From assembly GCF_902686445.1 (NCBI RefSeq), contig NW_025920104.1, positions 1,116,001-1,180,000 on the forward strand: 64,000 bases of DNA, in the 5' to 3' direction. This document shows, one piece after another, positions 33,313 through 43,567 of this stretch (its first letter is position 1; the number at the start of each line of letters is the position of its first letter). A program made the translations under genes and the position numbers. The notes beneath the pieces are model-generated. The model searched no databases, had not been told where the DNA came from, and was given only the letters and a program-made list of their open reading frames with translations. This DNA comes from Sciurus carolinensis (taxonomy: Eukaryota > Chordata > Mammalia > Rodentia > Sciuridae).

Positions 33313-36300
33313 CAGATACTGGGAATCGGTCATTTGGATGTTCGTAGCTGGTCCTCTCACTCAGGCGCCCCTTCATTCAAGTCCTATCCAAAGACCTGTG
33401 GTATCTACAGTTCAGGGCACAGCTATGGCAATGATAAGCAGATTCTGTGGCAAAAAACTATTTGAAAACCTTGTGATTTATCCATACTGGAAGCATATTT
33501 TGTATCTGGTAGTAAATTTTTCACATCAGCTGTTTCTTAGGATTAGAAGACCATTGCAAATCTTGTTTCATCCCTCTCTGGGTATTCAGTGAAGTGCCAA
33601 GCAAAGCACAGATTAACATATGCTTATTTAGTATGAAGGGTGATTGTTTTTTCAAAAAAATGTTTTGTGCTACACAGTGAAATAGAATACACACAGTTAA
33701 TGGATTCCATGGACAGACTGTTCCTGTTAGTGCCAACTGCTAACCCTAAACCTTTGGTCCCAGGTTTTCAAAGGCTTTGGTTAAAGCCAGATTAAAAATT
33801 CCAGAGAATGCTATTTTACCATGTTCTTAATTTGCCCAATCACTACAGTGCTGCATATGATTGTGCCATGGTGAGGAAGAAGCAGGCTGAAGAGCAGACT
33901 CTGGGTGTCCCACTTAAGGAAAGGAAGTCCCTGCTCATGATGCTGCAGCACCACAGCCCAGACATGGACTGCAGGGGTTCAGGGAAGGCAGGACCAGGAC
34001 AGCAGCCTCTTGGTGACATGTGGTTGTGCTGATGCAGGTAGTGGGGACAGAGATCTGAGGGCTTCTGCTCCTTGGTATCAAGGAGCAGTCTTGATGTATG
34101 TACAGCCTGGGGTGAGTATGGCTGTAGAGACGTTTTTGGCATTTGGAAGAAAAAACAAGCATTGATTTCCTTCGGCATTCACCTCCTGAGGATGCATACT
34201 TTTAATTAGCACCTAGGGGGTCTGCAGATAAGCATCATGGTCCCTGCCCTGAGTTCCTATGGGGGAACTAGATGGCCATGACTCTTTCTGAAGAAAATAA
34301 AAGCCTTAAAGTTGAAGAGTGGTTTTTGTATGCAATATGATGAGTGTCTAATTGCTGAGGGATGCCTTCAGAGTATAGTTCTTATTTAAGCCTTAAAATA
34401 TCTTTTTAATGCTCAAGTTATCTATAATGTTCATTATTGATTTTCATTAATTATTATTGTGGGTGTATGTACACATAATATAGCTAAAACATTTATTTTT
34501 ACTTGTTTATGAATATATATAGTCATTAATAGTATTATTTAGCCCCCAAAATAAAATTAGTAATTTAGCCCACCCAAATGTAATTGGTAATAACAGCATA
34601 AACCAAGGCAGATGGTTTGTGACCTTAATATTGTCCATATTTTTTAATAAATACATATAGTAATGGACTGTAGAATTGACTTAAAGTCATCATCCTGGTG
34701 ATTCCTTCAATAGGAAAATTGTATACAAAGTATATCACTGCGCCTATTATTTCTAAAATAAATCATTGAAATTTATCTTCAGGTACATGTTATAATTGGT
34801 ACATTAGCTTCTTCATTCTCCTCAAACACTGGTTGCATTCTTTGTGAAATGTGGTTATTTTGAAGCTTTAGAATCTGTTTCTCCCCAGCTCATAGCTAGT
34901 CTTAGTGGATTTTGTGGTCATATATCTATAGGAGTTGGAAAATAACTGATGGCTTGGTGCAGGACACTGAAACTGGAGACATGCAAGTTTCGAAAATTAC
35001 AAAAAAGCAAAATCAAACTAATGCTTAACTTAGCAATAGATGAAATGAGGTGTATGCATGTTCTAATAATTCTGAATGTGACTGTCTAAGGAATCAAAAT
35101 ATACTAAATAATCCTTTATTTGAAAAGAAATTATTATACAAAGGGCACCAGTATTCTTAGATAAGAGCTATTTATTAATAGCTATTATTTATTACAACTA
35201 TAACTATTAAAATATGATAAATAGAATTATAGGAATATCCTTTGGTCTTAATTTAAAAGATATAAAAGTATATTGACTGAGCACATATCTCAGATTAGAT
35301 TTATTCTCTTTAGACTATCTTAGCTGTCTCAGGGCTCATCTATAAATTAAAATCATTCTCATTAAATTTTTTATTTCCTTGAGATGGTCAGTTTTACTTG
35401 TTTTATGAAAATTACAGGTTGGATCTAGTCTTAGGGAAAGTCATTGAATCATGGCAAATAGAGTTGAAGTCAGCTCACCTAGCTAGCATTAATTAGCCAA
35501 ATATTTAAGAAAATGAGTCTAATTTTGCATCAACATTTTCTCATAAGTCCTTGAGGCCAAAAGACTGTGTCTAGGTTGGTGTCTTCTCACCTTTACTATA
35601 GCTGTAGATCATCCTGGATGCTTAATATCAGCCAGGTGAATACATTGCTGAAATGTATTTAGTTAAGCATTCAGTTATATGCACTGAAGAACACCTATGC
35701 AGGTTTACAAATGCTAATGATTATGTTTATATTTAGTATTGGAGCAACTACTGATGATAATGAATATAGTGAAATTGCAGCAGTAGTGACCATTATTTTT
35801 TAGTTTTTCATATATTCCAGGCACACACATTATATCCCTTATTCCATATTACAGTACTACAAAGTATGTATGATTGTGGTCATAGTTTTACAGATGAGAT
35901 CTTTGGGAATCAAAGAGATTCAATACTGAAGGTAATGCAGCTTACAGGTGATAGAAATAAAATAATTAAGAAACAATTGGAAAGACAAGCAAAATAATTA
36001 TTTTCCAGTTAGTCATGCTCTATAAACCAAATCTTCCCTGCCTCTGACTACCTTCAGAATGCAGACTGAGCAAAGTTTTCACAGCATCAAATAATTAAAT
36101 CTAAGTTTCTAGAAATGGCAGGTCAGCCCTCTACACAAGTTACCACTAGCCCAAGAAGAAGCTGAGCTAGTGCCCAGCCCGGAAGAACTGCTTTCCATCT
36201 AGCCTCTCATGTACTCTGGGTACCCCAGAGTTTTTACCTGGCCAGATGTGTGCCAAATTGTATTTTCAGCTGGAACATTCAGATAATGCATGTATGCAGT

Positions 36301-37600
36301 GTCCATGAAGGCTAAGGTTATCTAGAAACATTTTCTTCTTTTTTATGGCACAAACTATATTCCTTATTCTCAAATGTCTGTCTCAAAGAGATGCAGGTGG
36401 GCATTTATAGGGATAGAAGAGAATGTGGACAAAACCACAAAAATGCACCTTCTTCACTGGGAATTCAAGCTTATCACTCTCAGGATGTAGGACAAGCACA
36501 GACTTTCCCAAGGTAGACAGGTACAATGAGAATCACTTTCTAAGTGGAATTAACCAAGAAAGTGCATAGATTTCCAACAATATGACCACATGCTCATGAT
36601 TTGAGGATATCTGTCCTAGACATTGAAGTTCTAGGGATTGGAATGATGTCTTTTAACAGATCATCTCTCAATGAATTGCAAATAAGGAATAAAACACTGC
36701 ATTTTCAGAAATTTGAATGATGAATTCATTTTTCTGGGGGTTTTTATTCCTGGCAGAACTTGCAATTTCAAGAAGCCTGCGTAACTAAGTTGCCTATAAA
36801 AGTAAACTTGGTAGTTAAAGAAACAGAACTGAAATACAGTGATCATAAGATACAGTTACAAAGAAGGAACCTATTCAAAACATGTTGTGATTTTCAGAAG
36901 AATTTTTTTAAAGTTGTTTTTAAAACAGAATCGCTAATGTTAGGATATGGCAGTGTATTGGTATAGGATTACCAATTTGATACCTTGGACTAATGTAAAC
37001 AAGCAGATATGAACTTTTATACAGGAGTAAAAGTTTTTTTAAAACCCTGTACACAAGGAGAGCACCCTGGTCCCACCTCCCTCCTCACCCACACTAGAGC
37101 TGCACACAGGACAGAGAAAGGCCTGCACTGATCATAGTCCACTCTTGACCCAGTTCCTTGGCTGTGTCCCCACAGAGTGAACCCTCAGAATTGTCCCACC
37201 TTCCATCTTTATGGTACTAACAAAGTCCAGATTAGTTTGCTTGTTAGGTTTGTGTTGTGCTTTTTGTTTTTTATCTGCAGGATAAGGATCATCTTTTTCA
37301 CTATTGCTTGATAACAGTGGTATTTCTGGTTCCTTTGTACGAATTCACTCTTTTCAAACATGTGTCCATGTTTTATGGTACATTGTAGCTGTAAATAATG
37401 ATGAGGTGTTGTTACATATTCATACATGCACCCAATGTAACTATATAGTTTGGCTAAATTCACTCTTGAAAATATCCAAACTTAGGATAATAATAGTCTG
37501 TTAGTATTCTGAGCAGTTTTCCCTGGGAGTGACTGTGTTTGATAGACATCAGTCATGGCACAGGTATGCTCAGGCTATAGGTTGTAGAGTAGCATGTCAG
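33313..37600. other. Mainly AT-rich unassigned DNA
   Basis: No supported gene. The GC-richer segment 33840-34320 contains a short open frame starting near 33808 and an ataaaa run at 34297. A MIR-like core sits near 35880-35950 ('gttttacagatgagatcttt'). Open frames around 36760 and 37304 have no recognisable motif. Confidence 0.35.
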
Positions 37601-37611
37601 AGAGGCAAGGA

Positions 37612-37800
37612 CACAGAGTTGGAGCCAGGTGGCCCTGATCTACAGCTCTACCCTCTGCTGGGTAGTGGTGTGGTTTTTAGCAAGTCCTTAACTCCCTAGA
37701 ATTGTGGTTTATCTTCCATACAATGAACCAGAAAAGACCTTTCCTATAGTTACTGTGAAGATTGATTGAAATAACATTTGGAACACCTTGCCAGGGACAT
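37612..37800 (+). mobile_element. MIR SINE (ancient)
   Basis: 'agagttggagccaggtggcc', 'tctacagctctaccctctgc', 'tttagcaagtccttaactcc', 'tgtgaagattgattgaaata' and 'aacaccttgccagggacat' match the MIR consensus in order over nearly its full length. Confidence 0.8.
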
Positions 37801-37988
37801 ACCATTCCATTGTCCTAAGAAGGATGGTTGAGGCATACAGTCATGGGGTTGCTGGACCATCCTTATTTTGAAGATAAGGAGCCAGGACTCATGAGACTGA
37901 GGACGTGACCAATGTCATCCAGGAAGGCAGCACTGGGATCTGGAACTCATACCCTGTCCCACTCAGAAAAATAAAAACTAGCATTTAC

Positions 37989-38005
37989 AAAAAAAAAAAA
38001 AAAAG
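37989..38005 (+). repeat. Poly(A) run
   Basis: About 16 A after 'aaaataaaaactagcattta'. It may be the tail of an old retroposon whose body (about 37830-37985) is not recognised. Confidence 0.6.
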
Positions 38006-38009
38006 AAGG

Positions 38010-40190
38010 AAAGAAAAAGGAAAGTGGCCCATCGCAAAGATTTGTCAGGTTCAAAAGCAAACTGACATTTTTTTCTTATGACCATTAAGAAAGTCAGGGA
38101 ACTATTTGGGAATGTGGAAATTTGATTTGTAGTGTGAAGAACACCCCTAGAAACCAGCACATGAGACACACCTAGGCACCTCTGCAGATGGGCATCTCTT
38201 GTCCTGAAGAATAATTAATACATATTTTTCTGTAGCAAAACAGTTGAACCAAACAATTGTGTAAACTGGAAATGATGCTGAATGCCAGCAGTGAGCAGCC
38301 TACAATGAAGTGCATTGCCCTGCCAGTGTGCCTGCTGGTCTTGCTGCTCTCTCTGGTGATCTGCACTTAGTAGACACACTTTAAACTATGTAGCTTAGCA
38401 GCAGAGGTCAGTACTGCTGTCTACAGCATTCTCAGTCAGCCCAAATATGTGTACTCAGGTAAAATGTCCATCAATCATCACGGGACACCTGGAGTAACTA
38501 AGAGGAGTGAGAGAATGGATAAATGAATTGAGCATGTTCACTGAAAGTGCTTTTATCTGTAATTCATCTGGTAAAATTATCATATTTAAATTTTCATATT
38601 TAAAATTTATCTTAATAGCCAGCCATGATACTGAGAAAAGCTCCATTTGCATTGTGGAATATGTTTAATAGAGTATTGAAACCTAGGTCTGAAGCCTTGG
38701 CTCCTCTTGGAGAGCGCTCGCCTAGTAATCAGGAGTATTGAAACCTGGAGTCCCCTTGTGTGCACTTCACAGGCAATAGGCCCATCCTACCTAATATTCA
38801 TGCCTCATATCCAGACCTTTTTCTAGGAACTAAAGTGTCAAATTTTTCAGTTTACACTGAACAGATACCAACAGAAAACAGTACCCTACAATCAGCATTA
38901 TTTAGAGGGGCCAGTGACAATTGTGACTGAATTCTTCCCTTCCTCCAAAAATGCCTGAACCACAGTATGGGAGTGGGAAATACAAGCTAATCAGCCCCTC
39001 TGTAGACTGTTATAGACACCATGTGGAGGGTGTTCTGTGATCATGTACAGCTCTGGAGGAAGAAAGGCACACAGTACTAGTGTCAGGGCTGTGGGAGTAG
39101 GTGTTTGCCAGGAATACCATGTACCTTTTTGTCTGATTTAAATTCTTACATTTTCTCTGACAAGGACTCTCAAAAATACATCTCCATTGTATTCCTTCCT
39201 GGTAATTATCTTTCTAAACCAACACTGCACTGCCAGGATCAACTAAATATTGCCCTGGTTACTAAAGGCTGGCTGTTTTGTACCCTGTTGTGTACTGGAA
39301 CCACCCATGCACTCTGGTCATGGCATCCTGAGATGGTCAAAGCCTCAGTGGGTGCATGTACCCTGGAGTCGGATCTGAACTGTCACCCTCCCTGGGCAAA
39401 GGGTGGCACTGGTGGCCATCCCAGGGTGAAAACTGGCTCTGGCTATGTTGGGCAACTGGCTCCTGGGGCCTGTTTGGCCACAGATACCCTGATGCACAGA
39501 ACCCAAGGTAGCTATGGACCAGGGACAGCTAGCTCACATCTGCATTCTCCAGTCAGTCCTGCTCTTGTCTCATTTATGTGTCACACATGTTTGTGCAAAT
39601 ACTGAACCAGGAACCATGTCATTATTCAGGCTACCCTCTGATCTCCTATTGTCCTGTTTGGGTTCTCCTGAATGTGGAATTTTACTTTGCAATCACAAAA
39701 ATAAACAGGAAACTCAAAAGCTTCAGAGTTCCTTTAGTTTTCATCTTTATGTGGATGTATTTTATTATCTTAGAATATTCCACAGTCTCTGAGAGTACAT
39801 CTGAGAAAAGTAGAGAACATAAACCAAATAAGCTTTGAAAGTATATTGCCATGCCAACAACAGCCTGACGGACATTTCCATCACAATATAAGTCTTACGT
39901 ACATTTAGTTCTTCTGATTGGCTAAGATATGGGGATACATAGAACAAGTTCAGTAACAATCATTCCACATCCATAACTCTACTATTGTTAAATATCATCT
40001 TGTCTTGGTCAGCAACCCAGAGGCACTTAGTTCTTAATATGCTGAAAATTATAATTGTTTGTATAAAGACAATTTTAGAATATTAAGCTCTAAGTTTTAT
40101 TTTAAGAGCATATATATTTTTCTCTCTAATGTTTATAAAATTAATAATGACCCCATATTACATATATTAAGTATGTGTATGTGTATATAC
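38010..40190. other. Unassigned DNA
   Basis: The segment 39105-39605 has the longest unexplained open frame (166 codons, plus strand) but no recognisable domain, signal peptide or splice context. A short ID-like fragment ('ggagagcgctcgcctagtaa', about 38709) is possible. Nothing else is supported. Confidence 0.35.
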
Positions 40191-40232
40191 GTGCATGTGC
40201 ATGCACACACATATGCACAGGGCTATGTATTT

Positions 40233-40301
40233 GTGTGTGTATATATATATGTGTGTGTGCTTGTGTGTGTGTGCTTGTGTGTGTGTGTGTGTGTGTGTGT
40301 G
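40233..40301. repeat. (TG)n microsatellite, compound
   Basis: TG repeats with tata and gcttg interruptions. They end about 48 bp before the splice-acceptor-like site of the next feature. Confidence 0.9.
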
Positions 40302-40348
40302 ATATTTTGAATTCTTGATTTTCAAATACTGGTGTTCTTTTTCCCCAG

Positions 40349-41125
40349 AAAAAGTAATAAAGCCTGTGGGTAAGAATCTTCATTCAACTGCAGAAGAAAA
40401 CTTCCCTCAGAAAGACCAATGCCCTTCTTATCAAGAGCTGGTAGTCACATCTCTAATACACTTGGAGAGATTTGAAAAAAATCCATCTGTTGAGACCATA
40501 AGTGGAAATCTGAATGACAGTGGCATCCAGTCTTTATCAGCAGAGAGTGATGACAATAGCTTTGTTTTCTTCTGATGATGAAAGCGACAATGTGGATGAC
40601 TCCCAGACCCACTCTGCTCTTCCAGTGACAGCAGAAGTAACTCTGAAAGGGCAGAGAATGGGTAGGACAGTGGCCCCAACTGTTCAGAAGACACCAGACC
40701 TCATAGAGACCCAAAGTACATGTTAGCAGGTAAAAAAGATCTATTGGAAGTTCCTGAAATTAACACCGAAGGTGATAGATTTGTCCCTTGTAAGAAGAGA
40801 GGTGATTCCAACCCAGATTGGGGACAACCACAGAATGCTCATATGGAGCCCTTGGATGGTAGAGCTGAGCCTTCCTTCCCTGAGACCAAGAAGGACCACG
40901 GGGAGAGCATGGCCACAATTGCAGAAGAGCCCAGTGATCTGGAGAAAGACCAGGGGAACCTAAGTTTGCATGTGCAAATCATTGCTCTGCAGGCTGAGCG
41001 AGACTCAGTTTTCCACAGTACGTGCAAAGAGCTGGGCAGATCTCAGCTGGTGCACCTGATGGGGGTAAGGCAGCAAACCAGAGCTATTGAAATGGGTGGA
41101 AGACCAGTCATCTTTTACAACAAAT
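40349..41125 (+). pseudogene. Degenerate large exon, gene not recognised
   Basis: A polypyrimidine tract and acceptor (ttctttttccccag, ending 40348) precede a long coding-like stretch. It reads KVIKPVGKNLHSTAEENFPQ, then NPSVETISGNLNDSGIQSLS and an acidic serine run. At about 40560 it must shift frame (DDESDNVDDSQTHS) and at about 40725 shift back (KKDLLEVPEINTEGDRFVPC ... LHVQIIALQAERDSVFHS), ending at a donor-like AAAT|GTAAG after 41125. The composition is that of a real, acidic, partly coiled-coil protein, but two frame shifts and an in-frame TAG near 40725 argue for a decayed exon. I do not recognise the family. The most likely next exon is at 51451, where the joined codon would be TAG. 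Confidence 0.5.
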
Positions 41126-41242
41126 GTAAGAAAACATCTTTTAATTCATTTTAGAAGAGCATTTTCTTAAGGTTAAGAGATTATATTTTATTATTTCTTC
41201 CAGATGCTTTTTGACAACTTAATGCTATTTGAAAGTCAGTTT

Positions 41243-41452
41243 ATGCTGGGCATGGTGGCACATATCTGTAATTTCAGTGACTCAGGAGGCTGAGGCAGGA
41301 GGATCTCAAGTTCAAAGCCAGCCTCAGCAATAGCAAGGTGCTAATCCACTCAGTGAGACCCAGTCTCTAAATAAAATATAAAATAGGGCTGGGGATGTGG
41401 CTCAGTGGTCAATGTCCCTGAGTTCAATCTGTGGTACCAAAAAAAAAAAGGC
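41243..41452 (+). mobile_element. 7SL/ID composite SINE, full length
   Basis: The best-preserved copy in the window. The left half is 'gctgggcatggtggcacata', 'ggctgaggcaggaggatctc', 'cagtgagacccagtctctaa'. The A-rich linker 'ataaaatataaaatag' follows, then the ID half 'ggctggggatgtggctcagt', 'ccctgagttcaatctgtggt' and a poly(A) tail. Confidence 0.93.
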
Positions 41453-41453
41453 A

Positions 41454-42566
41454 ATTCATAAATGGGAAGTAATTATTTTTATCCCTACTCTTCACATTTT
41501 TAAATCTGATTAGTTTTGCAGTAATTTAAACATAAAAAAATATTCATTGCATGTATTTTTTAAATGTAATTACATTTTAAAGTCTATCACACCTTTAGAA
41601 ACTACTTTATTGGATATTGTTAGAAGTAAAATAGTACTAGTTGCATTTCAGATTATTTTCATTATCAAATCAAGTCCAGAAATTTAATTTTTCTTCCCTA
41701 CCCTCCTTCAAAATCTTCTGGTTGTTTTTGAGCTTCAAACTGATGTCAAGTTACTTTTCAACTAGGCGGGATGCTCTGATCCTTCTTGGATCAAACTGGG
41801 TGTAGTGGGTTTATGCAGTCTTACTTGCCCTCTAATGCAGGGCCACAAATATCTGGGTCAAACTTGAATTAACAAACTGAATACATTTTGGGAAGACTTT
41901 AAAATTGGTCCTGTGTCTTTAAGAAAATTGGGTCTGCTCCCCATGAAGTATTCTGCCAGTTTTTTCATCAGGGTCTTGCACCAGATCAGCCCAGTTGATT
42001 TCAACAGTTATGTGGAATTTCTCAGGATTCCTTCAGTGCCTACAAGTCCCATTTAAGATAGTTATTTTCAGAAGCCAGATTCAGAACTCCATGGTTTGAA
42101 TTTTTTTTTATAAATCTTAGGTAATACTCAGACTCAGAATTAGGGAAATAATATCAAGATCCTAGATCTAAAGGGCTTACAAGAATCCTATATTAGTATG
42201 GTTTAGAAGTTATAATTGTGGGGATTTATGCATAAATGAATTATATATTTTTTAATTTAATTCCATTTGAGTGCTCACCTGCAATCTTGAAAAATAATGT
42301 CTTTCATCTGAGAGCTGAGAAAACAGAAAAGACTAAAACAATGTCATGAAGCAAGGAGCATGATCATAATGCTATGCAAACGTCCTACAGAGGGTGGAAG
42401 TAGGAACAGAATTCTAATGACTGATGTGGGTTTCTGGACAGACATTGTGTTCAGTTCTGTGCACTACCATTAATATGCTGCTTTTTTAAAAAATTGCCTG
42501 TTTTCTTTAATGAGCTACAACTCTGACAAAAAAATTAATTTTACAAAAGTTACAAATTTTCCAAAT
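41454..42566. other. Unassigned AT-rich DNA
   Basis: It lies between the two exon-like features at 40.3 and 51.5 kb, where an intron would be. No coding stretch is seen. Confidence 0.35.
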
Positions 42567-42567
42567 C

Positions 42568-42577
42568 TGTAATTTCT
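42568..42577. repeat. Target duplication of U6/L1 chimera (left)
   Basis: tgtaatttct, identical to 43558-43567; the preceding c also matches, giving 11 bp if it is counted. In element sense the site reads att/agaa, close to the L1 endonuclease preference tt/aaaa. Confidence 0.9.
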
Positions 42578-43450
42578 TTTTTTTTATTGTAAACAAATGG
42601 GATACATGTTGTTTCTCTGTTTGTACATGGAGTCAAGGCATACCATTTGTGTAATGATAAATTTACATAGGGTAATGTTGGTTGATTCATTCTGTTATTT
42701 TTTCCCTTCCCCCATCCCTCCCACCCCTCTTTTCTCTCTATACAGTCCTTCCTTTCTCCATTCTTGCCCCCCTCCCTAACCCTAACTCTAACCCTAAAAC
42801 TAACCCCTCCCACACCCCATTATGTGTCATCATCCACTTATTAGCGATATCATTCTTCCTTTGGTTTTTTGAGATTGGCTTATCTCACTTAGCATGATAT
42901 TCTCCAATTTTATCCATTTGCCTGCAAATGCCATAATTTTATCATTCTTTATGGCTGAGTAATATTCCATTGTATATATATACCACTGTTTCTTCATCCA
43001 TTCATCAATTGAAGGGCATCTAGGTTGGTTCCACACTCTGGCTATTGTGAATTGAGCATCTATGAACATTGTTGTGGCTGTATCTCTGTAATATGCTGAT
43101 TTTAAGTCCTTTGGGTATAGGCCAAGGAGTGGGATAGCTGGGTCAAATGGTTGTTCCATTCCAAGTTTTCTAAGGAATCTCCATACTGCTTTCCAGAGTG
43201 GCTGCACTAATTTGCAACCCCACCAGCAATGTATGAGTGTACCTTTTCCCCATATCCTCGCCAACACCTGTTGTTGCTTATATTCTTGATAATCGCCATT
43301 CTAATTGGGGTGAGATGGAATCTTAGGATGGTTTTGATTTGCATTTCTCTTATTACTAGAGATGTTGAACATTTTTCCATATGTTTGTTGATTGCTTGTA
43401 GGTATTCTTCTGTGAAGTGTCTATTCATTTCCTTAGCCCATTTGTCAATT
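42578..43450 (-). mobile_element. L1 3' part of the U6/L1 chimera
   Basis: About 870 bp of L1 3' end closely similar to 25445-26330 of the large L1. It carries the ORF2 C-terminus (about 145 readable codons from 43267, including DEWMKKQWYIYTMEYYSAIK, to TGA at 42830-42832), then a 3'UTR with telomere-like repeats at 42774-42808 and a short A-tail. At its 5' side it does not end in host DNA but runs directly into U6 sequence at 43450/43451. Confidence 0.93.
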
Positions 43451-43557
43451 AAAAATATGGAACGCTTCATGAATTTGTGTGTCATCCTTGTGCAGGGGCC
43501 ATGCTAATCTTCTCTGTATCATTCCAATTTTATTATATGTGCTGCCAAAGCGAGCAC
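43451..43557 (-). pseudogene. RNU6: U6 snRNA retropseudogene, full length
   Basis: The minus strand carries a complete U6 small nuclear RNA sequence, from GTGCTCGCTT at 43557 to the terminal TTTTT at 43451, 107 bp. U6 is the catalytic-core RNA of the spliceosome. By eye it differs from the standard mammalian U6 at six places, five of them C-to-T or G-to-A changes at CpG sites, as expected for methylated dead DNA. The conserved ACAGAGA box (gatacagagaagatta) is intact. There is no TATA box at the usual -30 spacing, so it is not a transcribed U6 gene. It sits in the same orientation and inside the same target duplication as the L1 3' end, so both parts were inserted together. Confidence 0.95.
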
Positions 43558-43567
43558 TGTAATTTCT
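43558..43567. repeat. Target duplication of U6/L1 chimera (right)
   Basis: tgtaatttct directly abutting the first nucleotide of U6, matching 42568-42577. Confidence 0.9.

Noticed and set aside
33188..33592. Arginine/glutamate-rich open frames
   Set aside because: They are translations of the GA-rich tract.
39105..39605. 166-codon plus-strand open frame as a gene
   Set aside because: No domain, signal peptide, splice context or conserved motif, and two other overlapping plus-strand frames run through its 3' end. A protein search would settle it.
43451..43557. Functional U6 snRNA gene
   Set aside because: Six changes from standard U6, five at CpG sites; no TATA box at the proper spacing upstream on the minus strand; and the copy sits inside a retroposon target duplication directly against U6 nucleotide 1.
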